This document shows, piece after piece, positions 53,509 to 60,936 of a stretch of DNA of 64,000 bases. The notes below the pieces were generated by a model, which was given only the letters and a program-made list of their open reading frames with translations, was not told where the DNA came from and did no database searches. Within the stretch, counting starts at the first letter, position 1, and every line of letters begins with the position of its first letter. Source of the DNA: Marinobacter iranensis (lineage in GTDB: Bacteria > Pseudomonadota > Gammaproteobacteria > Pseudomonadales > Oleiphilaceae); the NCBI RefSeq assembly GCF_029207565.1, contig NZ_JANCMW010000011.1, forward strand, positions 1-64,000. Reading direction: 5' to 3'. The translations under genes were made by a program, and so were the position numbers.

Positions 53509-54633
53509 ATGCTGAAGCCCAAACTTACCCATCCACTGGCAATCGCGATGTGGGACTTCTCGTGGCTGGAACGTCGTTGGCCAGGCGCCGGATATGAAGA
53601 TTGGGATAAAGCCCTGGATGAGCTGACAGAACGGGGCTACGACGCCGTTCGCATTGATGCCTATCCCCATCTTATTGACGCTGATCCTGAACGTGAATGG
53701 GAGCTCTTGCCTGTCTGGAGCCAGCACGACTGGGGGAGCCCGGCCACGACCAGAGTCAGGGTACAGCCTGCCTTGAACGAGTTTATTGGCAAGTGCGCGG
53801 AACGGAACGTGAAGGTCGCACTGTCGACGTGGTTCCGACAGGACGCGGATAATGTCAGGATGCGGATCAACTCGCCAGAGGACCTGGGGCGTATCTGGGT
53901 AAGCACCCTGAACTCCATTGCTGAAGCAGGCCTTCTGGACACTGTGTTATGGGTTGACCTCTGTAATGAGTGGCCAGAACCCCTGTGGGCGCCATTTCTA
54001 GGGCCTGACTCCGGGAATAGCAGCAACGGCGATAGCGGGCCCTCACGAACCTTACCCGAGATACGGCGCTGGATGGCGGAGTCGACCGCTATAGTACGGC
54101 AAGCCTATCCCGAGCTGGATTACTGCTTCTCCTACGCAGCGGAATACCGGAACTGGCAGGAACAAGATGTCTCCTTCATGGATCTGCTAGAACCGCACAT
54201 CTGGATGACGCAGCCAGAGCTGAGCGACTTTGACGAACGGATTGGGTTCGACCTTGGCAAGGCGAGCTTTGATCCGGAAATGTACGAGATTCTGGCTCGG
54301 AATGCAGAGACCACGTACAGAACTGATCCCGCGCATTGGAAAAACTGCCTGAAAGAGGGTATCGACCTTCTGGCCGAATGGTCCCGCCATGCCGACAAAC
54401 CCCTGATTACCACCGAAGGCTGGGCGCTGGTCGCCTACAAAGACTGGCCACTGCTGGACTGGGATTGGGTTAAGGAGCTGTGTGCATTCGGCGTGAAGGA
54501 GGCGTCGGAGACCGGCCGTTGGATCGCACTTTCCACCAGCCACTTCTGCGGCCCACAGTTCGAGGGCATGTGGCGAGACGTGGAGTGGCACAGGCGCTTG
54601 ACCGACCTTATTCACAAGGGGGATATCAAGTAG
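53509..54633 (+). CDS. Cellulase-like TIM-barrel hydrolase (GH-A-like)
   Basis: This 374-residue cytoplasmic protein has no signal peptide and resembles sugar-binding cellulase-like proteins. It has a WDFSWLERRWPGAGYEDWDKALDELTERGYDAVRIDAYPHL opening, an Asn-Glu pair in CNEW (Glu about 154), the position of the acid/base in clan GH-A barrels, and a second Glu in TTEGW (about 303), the position of the nucleophile. A retaining glycosidase activity on oligosaccharides is plausible but the substrate is not evident. The ATG at 53509 has GAAGGAG upstream; the longer frame from 53461 lacks it. It is divergent from the LysR gene. Confidence 0.72.
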   Translation: MLKPKLTHPLAIAMWDFSWLERRWPGAGYEDWDKALDELTERGYDAVRIDAYPHLIDADPEREWELLPVWSQHDWGSPATTRVRVQPALNEFIGKCAERNVKVALSTWFRQDADNVRMRINSPEDLGRIWVSTLNSIAEAGLLDTVLWVDLCNEWPEPLWAPFLGPDSGNSSNGDSGPSRTLPEIRRWMAESTAIVRQAYPELDYCFSYAAEYRNWQEQDVSFMDLLEPHIWMTQPELSDFDERIGFDLGKASFDPEMYEILARNAETTYRTDPAHWKNCLKEGIDLLAEWSRHADKPLITTEGWALVAYKDWPLLDWDWVKELCAFGVKEASETGRWIALSTSHFCGPQFEGMWRDVEWHRRLTDLIHKGDIK

Positions 54634-54756
54634 AAAAGGACCGGGATAGATCTGTTCGGAGGCCCGTTAAGCAACCTGAAATACTTCTACCCCGGCTTCC
54701 CTTTGCTATTCTGTCATTCTGATCCAGCAGAAAAGCGGGAGCAAAGGAGGTAAACA

Positions 54757-55185
54757 ATGAGCACTGAACAATCGCGCACAGGTCAATGCTTGTGTGGGTC
54801 AGTCCGGATCACGGCGACACCGAAAAGCATTCATTTTGGCGCCTGTCACTGCAGCCTGTGCCGCAAGTGGGGCGGAGGGCCGCTTTTGGCCGTGGAATGC
54901 GAAGACCGGGTTAGCTTTGAGGGCGAGCCAAACATTACCACCTACGCCTCTTCGGAGTGGGCCGAACGGGGGTTTTGCAACACCTGCGGTACGCACCTGT
55001 TCTACCGTTTGAAGGAACAGCCCTTCTATGCCATTCCTATCGGTATGTTTGATGACACCCAACCCTGGGAGTTTACCGAGCAGATATTCATCGACAAAAA
55101 GCCGCCGCATTACAGCTTTGCAAACCACACCAAAAACCTGACCGAGGCAGAGGTATTCGCCCAGTTCTCTGGCGAATCCGGTTGA
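54757..55185 (+). CDS. GFA/CENP-V family zinc-binding protein
   Basis: This 142-residue protein has the GFA fold zinc ligands: CLCGSVRI near residue 11, CHCSLCRKWGG near 31-36, and CNTCGTH near 77-80. The family includes glutathione-dependent formaldehyde-activating enzymes, but most members are uncharacterised. The ATG has AAAGGAGG upstream. Confidence 0.87.
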   Translation: MSTEQSRTGQCLCGSVRITATPKSIHFGACHCSLCRKWGGGPLLAVECEDRVSFEGEPNITTYASSEWAERGFCNTCGTHLFYRLKEQPFYAIPIGMFDDTQPWEFTEQIFIDKKPPHYSFANHTKNLTEAEVFAQFSGESG

Positions 55186-55243
55186 CGGAGCGCAGGATTG
55201 AGGAGCTACATATCAACGGCCAGTAAAGTCAAGGGTACCGACG

Positions 55244-55663
55244 ATGAGCATTCAACTTGACCATGCGATAGTTCCAGTTCGGGATAGAAAGGCTGCGGCC
55301 GAGTTACTCGCCTACCTTCTGGATGTTCCGTGGGCGGAGTCGGGAACCGGGCCGTTTTCCCCTGTTTATGTGAACGACGGACTGACGTTGGATTTCGACC
55401 AGGCTGACGATTCCTATCCTGTGCAACATTATTGTTTTCGTGTGAGCGACGAGGAGTTCGACGGGATCGTAGCCAGAATCAAGGCCAGGGGAATCGAGTA
55501 CAGGAGCACCCCGCATGGTTCAGTGGATATGGAGATCAATACTCAGCATGGCGGACGAATTGTTTACTGGAATGAACCCGACGGCCATGTATGGGAGGCA
55601 TTGACGGTGAGCTATGCCCGGCAGCCACGGGAAGAGCATAACCAATCATTGAAGGCTAACTAG
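55244..55663 (+). CDS. VOC-superfamily (glyoxalase-like) protein
   Basis: This 139-residue protein has the paired beta-alpha-beta-beta-beta modules of the vicinal oxygen chelate fold, starting QLDHAIVPVRDRKAAAELLAYLLDVPWAE. His, Glu and other possible metal ligands (HYCFRV; GRIVYWNEPDGHVWEALTVSY) are visible. No substrate can be named. It is followed 2 bases later by the YdeI-like gene, so probably one operon. Confidence 0.85.
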   Translation: MSIQLDHAIVPVRDRKAAAELLAYLLDVPWAESGTGPFSPVYVNDGLTLDFDQADDSYPVQHYCFRVSDEEFDGIVARIKARGIEYRSTPHGSVDMEINTQHGGRIVYWNEPDGHVWEALTVSYARQPREEHNQSLKAN

Positions 55664-55665
55664 AC

Positions 55666-56232
55666 ATGGAGCAAAGCGACACAAAGTCTCGGTTTGAAGC
55701 AGAACTGCTACGCCCGGCCAAGCCAGGCACTGATACTCCCTGGGCTTTTATCGTTTTGCCCAAGGACGCGAGCGCAAAGCTTCCCAGGCGAGGCAGGACG
55801 ACGGTAGAGGGCAGCATCAACGGCCGAAGCTTCCAGGCGACGCTTGAGCCGGATGGTCAATTGAGCCACTGGCTGCGGATAAACGAGGAGTTGCTCGAGA
55901 CCGCAGGCCTGAACATTGGCGACATGGCCACGTTCGAGATCATGTCAGTGGCGCAGGAACCCGAGCCTGAGGTTCCGCCCGACCTGCTAGAAGCCCTGGC
56001 AGAGGCTCCCGAGGCTCGAGTGGTTTGGGACGATACCACCCCCATCGCGCGCCTGGACTGGATACACTGGATTACCTCAGCCAAGCAGTCCAAAACCCGG
56101 GCAAAGCGGATCAGCGATGCTTGTGACATGCTTGCTTCCGGCAAACGCCGGGTTTGCTGTTTTGATCCATCAGGCTACTACAGCAAAGCCTTAAGCGCGC
56201 CCAAGGCAGCCGATGACCCCATTCCAAGATAA
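55666..56232 (+). CDS. YdeI/OmpD-associated family protein (DUF1905-OmdA)
   Basis: This 188-residue protein has an N-terminal DUF1905 barrel (WAFIVLPKDASAKLPRRGRTTVEGSINGRSFQATLEPDGQLSHWLRI) and a C-terminal OmdA helical segment (LDWIHWITSAKQSKTRAKRISDACDMLASGKRRVCCFD). Family members are linked to antimicrobial peptide resistance in some bacteria; here the role is open. It is coupled to the VOC gene. Confidence 0.82.
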   Translation: MEQSDTKSRFEAELLRPAKPGTDTPWAFIVLPKDASAKLPRRGRTTVEGSINGRSFQATLEPDGQLSHWLRINEELLETAGLNIGDMATFEIMSVAQEPEPEVPPDLLEALAEAPEARVVWDDTTPIARLDWIHWITSAKQSKTRAKRISDACDMLASGKRRVCCFDPSGYYSKALSAPKAADDPIPR

Positions 56233-56244
56233 TGAGGAACCAAC

Positions 56245-56733
56245 ATGCCAAGGAAGACATCACATAGTATCAAGGCGTTCATTCTGCTCGCATTGTTCAC
56301 CCTCTCCGGCCCGGCCCTTGCCGGCCAGCCCACACCTGCGGATTATATCGACAGTAAGCCTTTACTCCTGGAAGTTCGTTACTGCGAGTGTCAGGCCGCA
56401 AACCCCGACAGTCCTCCGTCCGATCTGTTGCCCAAATTTCTGGATGAGTCAAAGATCTTAAAGGTGGGCGTGGCTGCCGAAGATAACGGGTTCATCGCGT
56501 CCAGGGAGTTTGCCCTAGGTTATAAGATCAGCCCGGTCGATGGTTCCTCCGGGCCATTCCGGTTCAACTACATCGGTACATACACTACCGACGACGGCAG
56601 TAATACCGGCCAGGGGCCGCTGGTATTGAAGGAAGGTGAATGGGTCAGCCTTTTCGGATCCCATCACCAAAGCGAAACCGGGTCGCAACACATGGGTGTC
56701 GCGGTGCGATTAATCGCGGCGGACGGTTCCTGA
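56245..56733 (+). CDS. Secreted hypothetical protein
   Basis: This 162-residue protein has a signal peptide (HSIKAFILLALFTLSGPALA, cleavage after ALA) and a mature beta-rich domain with a CECQ motif near its start (LLLEVRYCECQAANPDSPPSD) and a Gly/Ser-rich middle. No family is recognised. The ATG has GAGG upstream, 12 bases after the YdeI-like gene, so it may be the last gene of that operon. Confidence 0.65.
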   Translation: MPRKTSHSIKAFILLALFTLSGPALAGQPTPADYIDSKPLLLEVRYCECQAANPDSPPSDLLPKFLDESKILKVGVAAEDNGFIASREFALGYKISPVDGSSGPFRFNYIGTYTTDDGSNTGQGPLVLKEGEWVSLFGSHHQSETGSQHMGVAVRLIAADGS

Positions 56734-56771
56734 AGGCAGGTCTACAATAGCGCTATGCAAAGCAGAGAATC

Positions 56772-56796
56772 GCCATCGATGGCACCGCGGTGCCAT
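56772..56796. repeat. Two overlapping perfect palindromes
   Basis: GCCATCGATGGC (56772-56783) and ATGGCACCGCGGTGCCAT (56779-56796) overlap and share the GCCAT/ATGGC unit. The longer one is an 18-bp perfect palindrome. They lie in the non-coding interval 56734-56937 between convergent genes. The rest of that interval holds only a GCGGCG/CGCCGC hairpin. Confidence 0.6.
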
Positions 56797-56937
56797 TGCC
56801 TGTTACGGCTAGCGAAGGCACGCAGCACCGTCCTCGAGGGTGACAAGGCTGTAATGACACCGAACGCGGCGTTCTGATTCGCCGCTCAGGTGAATCACTG
56901 AAGCGAAATCAGGAAAATCACCGGAGGACCGGACGAA

Positions 56938-57117
56938 CTACCACTGTTCCCTGTCCTCCGCGCTTTCCTCGGCTTCGACTTCTGCCTTCCGTGCCTGGAT
57001 CTTCTTCATCTTTTCTTCCGAGATGCGCATACTATTGGCGCTGTCCCGCAGCACGAAAAGGCTGCCGACCACCAGGGCAAAAGCAACTAAGATAAAAACC
57101 CATCCGATAAGTGGCAT
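56938..57117 (-). CDS. DUF2897 small membrane protein (59 aa)
   Basis: A 59-codon frame encodes MPLIGWVFILVAFALVVGSL and then a charged cytoplasmic tail (SEEKMKKIQARKAEVEAEE). This is the pattern of DUF2897: one N-terminal transmembrane helix and a short coiled tail. The function is unknown. The ATG has GAGCCAGG upstream. It is divergent from the Tag-like glycosylase gene. Confidence 0.75.
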   Translation of the reverse strand: MPLIGWVFILVAFALVVGSLFVLRDSANSMRISEEKMKKIQARKAEVEAEESAEDREQW

Positions 57118-57200
57118 AACCTGGCTCCCTGATTGAACCCGTTTCCTTTATAGTGAACCACACACCTTCTGCTCTACAACCGGATTTCGGATATTACGTC

Positions 57201-57869
57201 ATGTCCTTTGCCAGAATTTATAACCAGGCAGCCGCCCGCAAGGGTGGAGAAGCCGAATTACGCACACTCCTGCCCCGGGTCGCCGAGCCAGGAGAGCTGG
57301 AAGCGATAAGTGACGACCGCTATCTGTCTGAGGTGACTCGCGGTGTGTTCAAGGCAGGTTTTGTGTGGCGTGTGATAGAGAACAAGTGGCCCGATTTCGA
57401 GGCTGCCTTCAAGGGCTTCGTGCCACTCTACTGGCAGCAGGTGCCCCCGGAAGTATTGGAAGAACTGGCACAGGACGAGCGCATTGTGCGGAACATGCAG
57501 AAGATCCGCACCGTACCTGAAAACGCCCGCATGATTGTGGACGGGGCCCGTGAACACGGCGGCTTCGGCGCTTTCCTGGCCCAATGGCCATCCCAGGACC
57601 AGGTCGGCCTACTGATGTGGCTCAAACGCCACGGCGCCCGGTTGGGCGGCAACACGGCCCAGTATTTCCTGCGCCGGGTTGGTTGGGATGGCTTTATCCT
57701 GTCGTCGGATGTGGTCGCCGGGCTTTATCGTGAAGAACGGCTGGACGCAACGCCCGGCAGCAAGAAAGCCCTGATCCAGGCGCAGCAGGCCTTTAATGAC
57801 TGGCATCAGGAAACCGGCTTGCCCTACAGCCATTTGTCCCGGATTCTGTCCTATTCGGTGGGGGACTGA
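57201..57869 (+). CDS. DNA-3-methyladenine glycosylase I-like protein (Tag superfamily)
   Basis: This 222-residue protein has the Tag-type helical fold, including ENKWPDFEAAFKGF and IVRNMQKIRTVPENARMI, which match the substrate-pocket and helix-hairpin-helix regions. Classical Tag binds zinc through an N-terminal Cys/His and C-terminal His/Cys. I see none of these ligands, so this is a divergent, apparently zinc-free branch whose lesion specificity is uncertain. The start could be this ATG or the GTG at 57153 (16 more residues); neither has a strong ribosome-binding site. The beta-lactamase gene follows 2 bases later. Confidence 0.7.
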   Translation: MSFARIYNQAAARKGGEAELRTLLPRVAEPGELEAISDDRYLSEVTRGVFKAGFVWRVIENKWPDFEAAFKGFVPLYWQQVPPEVLEELAQDERIVRNMQKIRTVPENARMIVDGAREHGGFGAFLAQWPSQDQVGLLMWLKRHGARLGGNTAQYFLRRVGWDGFILSSDVVAGLYREERLDATPGSKKALIQAQQAFNDWHQETGLPYSHLSRILSYSVGD

Positions 57870-57871
57870 TT

Positions 57872-58756
57872 TTGAGGCAAGGATTGCGTGTTTTCGTTCT
57901 GCTTTTGATCACCTCAGCCTGTCCCCTCGCTCAAGCCAACCCATTACTTGAGATGGTGAAAACGGTGGAGCAGCGCCTGGACGCCCGAATGGGAGTCGCC
58001 CTCTACGATGCGGCCAGCGGGAAAACCTGGGATTACCACGGTGACGACCGTTTTCCCATGACCAGCACGTTCAAAACCCTGGCCTGCGCGGCGTTGCTCG
58101 CAAAGGCGGATAGCGGAGCTGAGGATCTTGACCAGCGAGTCACGTTCGGCAAAGAGGCGCTGGTCACCTACTCTCCGGTGACAGAGACTCACACCGGAGA
58201 GCCTGGCATGACCCTGGAGGAGCTCTGTGAGGCGACCATGTCCACCAGTGACAATACGGCGGCCAACCTTGTTTTAAATGCGCTCGGTGGGCCCGGGAGC
58301 GTTACCGGGTTTGTTCGCGACCTGGGAGATGCCATTACCCGGCTGGACCGAACGGAAACCACCCTGAACGAGGCCACGCCGGGCGACCCGCGAGATACCA
58401 CCACGCCCAATGCAATGGTGCACAACCTCCGCAAGCTCGTGCTGGGCAATGCCCTGGCGGCTGATTCCAGATACAAGCTGATCTCCTGGCTCAGGGGCAA
58501 CCGGGTAAGTGATAACTTACTCCGGGCTGCAATCCCACAGGAATGGACAATCGGAGACCGCTCCGGGGCTGGTGGCCATGGCTCCCGTTCGATTGCTGCT
58601 GTTTTGTGGCCTCCTGATCGCCAGCCCCTGGTGATCGCTATCTACATAACAGAAACCGATGCCTCGTTCGACGAGCGCAACCAGGCTATCGCTGACATCG
58701 GGAAAGTGGTTGTAACGTGGCTTCTTTGCCAAAGCGCTGTGGCAGTGGCAGGATAA
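57872..58756 (+). CDS. Class A beta-lactamase of the CARB/RTG type
   Basis: This 294-residue exported serine beta-lactamase has a signal peptide (LRVFVLLLITSACPLAQA), the active-site STFK (Ser about 65), the SDN loop (about 126-128) and the general base Glu in the omega loop TETTLNEA (about 162). The third motif reads RSG (about 230-232) instead of the usual KTG. An Arg at that position marks the carbenicillin-hydrolysing CARB/RTG group. All catalytic residues are present, so the protein should be active. The start is TTG with GGGGGA upstream, 2 bases after the Tag-like gene, suggesting coupling. No ampR-type regulator is adjacent. Confidence 0.9.
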   Translation: MRQGLRVFVLLLITSACPLAQANPLLEMVKTVEQRLDARMGVALYDAASGKTWDYHGDDRFPMTSTFKTLACAALLAKADSGAEDLDQRVTFGKEALVTYSPVTETHTGEPGMTLEELCEATMSTSDNTAANLVLNALGGPGSVTGFVRDLGDAITRLDRTETTLNEATPGDPRDTTTPNAMVHNLRKLVLGNALAADSRYKLISWLRGNRVSDNLLRAAIPQEWTIGDRSGAGGHGSRSIAAVLWPPDRQPLVIAIYITETDASFDERNQAIADIGKVVVTWLLCQSAVAVAG

Positions 58757-58786
58757 TCGCTTTCTCAGGCTGTACCGGAAGGCACT

Positions 58787-59524
58787 ATGAACCCGACCAT
58801 TGAACTTCTCAAGTCACACCGCTCTATCCGCAAGTTCCAGGATCGCAGGATTCCCCGCGAGCTGTTTGAGGAACTGATCCGTGCCGGTCAGAGTGCAGCC
58901 ACGTCCAGCCATGTGCAGGCCTATTCCATCATTCATGTGATCAACCCGAAGAACCGCGAGGCCCTGGCAGAGCTGAGCGGTGGCCAGCGTTATGTAGCGG
59001 AGTGTTCGGATTTCCTGGTGTTCTGCGCCGACATGAAGCGGGCCACGGATGCCGCTGCGCGGGCCGGTGCCGAGGTGGTTCGCGGTATGACCGAGCAACT
59101 GCTGGTGGCCAGCATCGATACCGCGCTGGTTGCCCAGAACGTGGCTATGGCGGCGGAATCCGAAGGGTTGGGCCTGTGTTACATCGGCGGCATCCGCAAC
59201 AATCCGGCCGATGTGAGCGAATTGCTGCGCCTGCCGGACCATGTCTACCCGGTGTTTGGCATGTGCCTGGGCTATCCGGACCAGACCCCGGAGATCAAGC
59301 CGCGCCTGCCGCTGGCATCCGTCCTCAAGGAGGACTACTACCAGGACGAGCGCGACGCGGAACTGGTGGCGGAGTTCGACGCCACCATGCACACCTATTA
59401 CCACGTGCGCACCGGGGGTAATAAAGACACCAACTGGTCAGAACAGCTCAAGCCGCTGTTCACCTCCAAACTACGCCCCCACATGCGGGACTTCCTGCGC
59501 GGCAGGGGCTTCGAGATGAAATAG
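58787..59524 (+). CDS. nfsA: NADPH nitroreductase (NfsA family)
   Basis: This 245-residue flavoprotein of the nitroreductase fold has the NfsA-type start (TIELLKSHRSIRKFQDRRIPRELFEELIRAGQSAATSSHVQAYSII) with FMN-binding Arg and Ser residues, and EGLGLCYIGGIRNNP plus YPVFGMCLGYPD later. It reduces nitroaromatics and quinones with NADPH. It lies downstream of the beta-lactamase on the same strand after 30 bases, and converges on the efflux lipoprotein gene. Confidence 0.88.
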   Translation: MNPTIELLKSHRSIRKFQDRRIPRELFEELIRAGQSAATSSHVQAYSIIHVINPKNREALAELSGGQRYVAECSDFLVFCADMKRATDAAARAGAEVVRGMTEQLLVASIDTALVAQNVAMAAESEGLGLCYIGGIRNNPADVSELLRLPDHVYPVFGMCLGYPDQTPEIKPRLPLASVLKEDYYQDERDAELVAEFDATMHTYYHVRTGGNKDTNWSEQLKPLFTSKLRPHMRDFLRGRGFEMK

Positions 59525-59541
59525 CGGCAGTCGCCGGGTAA

Positions 59542-60936
59542 TTAACCCGGCGACCCAACCAATGACCGATAGACATCCACCATCGCCAGGGTCACGGCTG
59601 TGCGGCTACGCACGGCTGCATCCCGTGTGGCGGTGAACTCCTGTTCCGCCGTCAGTACCTCAAAGTAGCCAATGAAGCCTTCTTCATAGCGGGCCCGGGC
59701 CAGTTCCACGGCTTTCTCGGCATTGTTCATAGCCTGTTCAAGCCGCTCTTCCCGCTGTTGCGCGCGCTGGTAGCGCACCAGCCGTGTTTCCGCTTCCTCC
59801 AGGGCTTCCAGTACGGTTTGCTGGTAGCTGGCAAGGGCCGCACGGCTGTCGGCCCCTGCGGCTTCGATACGTGCCTTGACCTTGCCGTGGTCCAGAAAAG
59901 TCCAGTCGATACCCAGGGCAACACGCCGGGTTTCCGCAGGGCCGGTGAACAGGTCACTGGTGTCGGCGGCAACCGAGCCCAACAGCCCACTCAGTGTAAA
60001 GCGTGGAAACAGGTCGGCGGTGGCCACGCCAATGCGCGCAGTGGCGGCCGCCAAACGGCGCTCAGCTGCAGCTATGTCCGGCCGACGGCGCAGTACCTCA
60101 CCGGGGCTGTCCACGGGAATCACTGGCAGGGCCTCCGGTAGTGCACCCCTGGGTGACAGAGTGTCTACCAGCGCCATTGGCGGCTGGCCAGTCAGTACGG
60201 CTATGCGGTGCATCGCGGCCCGGATAGCCGCCTGCAAGGTCGGCAGTTCAGCACGAGTCCTTTCTAACTGGGCACGGGCACGCACTTGGTCAAACTCGGT
60301 GCCGCGCCCGGCCTGTACGCGGGCTTCAACAATATCCAGGGACTGCTGCTGCAGTGCCACGCTCTGCCGGGCTACCTGAAACTGCTGCTGCAGCCCACGC
60401 AGCTCAAAGTAGCTGCTGGCCAGTTGCCCCGCCAGGGCCACCTGCACGGCACCCAGTTCTGCGCCAGCGGCTTCCAGTTCCGCCCTCTGCGCCTCGGTCG
60501 CACGCCGCAGTCGCCCGAACAGGTCCAGTTCCCAGCTGGCGGCCAGGCCGGCCTGATAACGCTGCACCCGCTCCGGCCCCGCCCCAGGGGGCGATTGCTC
60601 AATGTCCGCCAGGTACTGCTCGGCGGCGGAGGCATTGGCGGTCAGGCTGGGCCATTGATCCCGCTCGGCCCCGTAAAGCAGTGCTGCCGCGCGCTCGTAG
60701 CGGGCCACGGCTTCCTCCAGGGTGTGGTTGGCCACCAGCGTCTGGTCAATCAGTTGCTCCAGCAAGGGGTCGTCAAACCCCTGCCAGAAACGTTGTTGGC
60801 CGCTATCACCCGCAACCATCTTTCGCCCTTCGGAGAAGGCGTCCGGTTCCGGTGTCGTCGGGGCCTGGTAATCCGGCCCCACGGCACAACCAGCCAGCAG
60901 CACCAGGGCCCCGGTCATCGTGATTACTTTAAGCAT
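59542..60936 (-). CDS. RND efflux outer-membrane lipoprotein (OprM/NodT family)
   Basis: This 464-residue TolC-type channel has a lipoprotein signal (KVITMTGALVLLAGC, lipobox LAGC) and two outer membrane efflux repeats of about 190 residues with long helices (TEAQRAELEAAGAELGAVQVALAGQL; RRPDIAAAERRLAAATARIGVATADLFP). It forms the exit duct of a tripartite pump. The ATG at 60936 has GGGAGG upstream; the gene overlaps the end of the permease gene by 8 bases. Confidence 0.9.
   Translation of the reverse strand: MLKVITMTGALVLLAGCAVGPDYQAPTTPEPDAFSEGRKMVAGDSGQQRFWQGFDDPLLEQLIDQTLVANHTLEEAVARYERAAALLYGAERDQWPSLTANASAAEQYLADIEQSPPGAGPERVQRYQAGLAASWELDLFGRLRRATEAQRAELEAAGAELGAVQVALAGQLASSYFELRGLQQQFQVARQSVALQQQSLDIVEARVQAGRGTEFDQVRARAQLERTRAELPTLQAAIRAAMHRIAVLTGQPPMALVDTLSPRGALPEALPVIPVDSPGEVLRRRPDIAAAERRLAAATARIGVATADLFPRFTLSGLLGSVAADTSDLFTGPAETRRVALGIDWTFLDHGKVKARIEAAGADSRAALASYQQTVLEALEEAETRLVRYQRAQQREERLEQAMNNAEKAVELARARYEEGFIGYFEVLTAEQEFTATRDAAVRSRTAVTLAMVDVYRSLVGSPG

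Noticed and set aside
52492..58756. LysR (GcvA/AmpR-like) gene as regulator of the beta-lactamase
   Set aside because: The two genes are more than 4 kb apart with many intervening genes. The divergent hydrolase gene is the more likely target.
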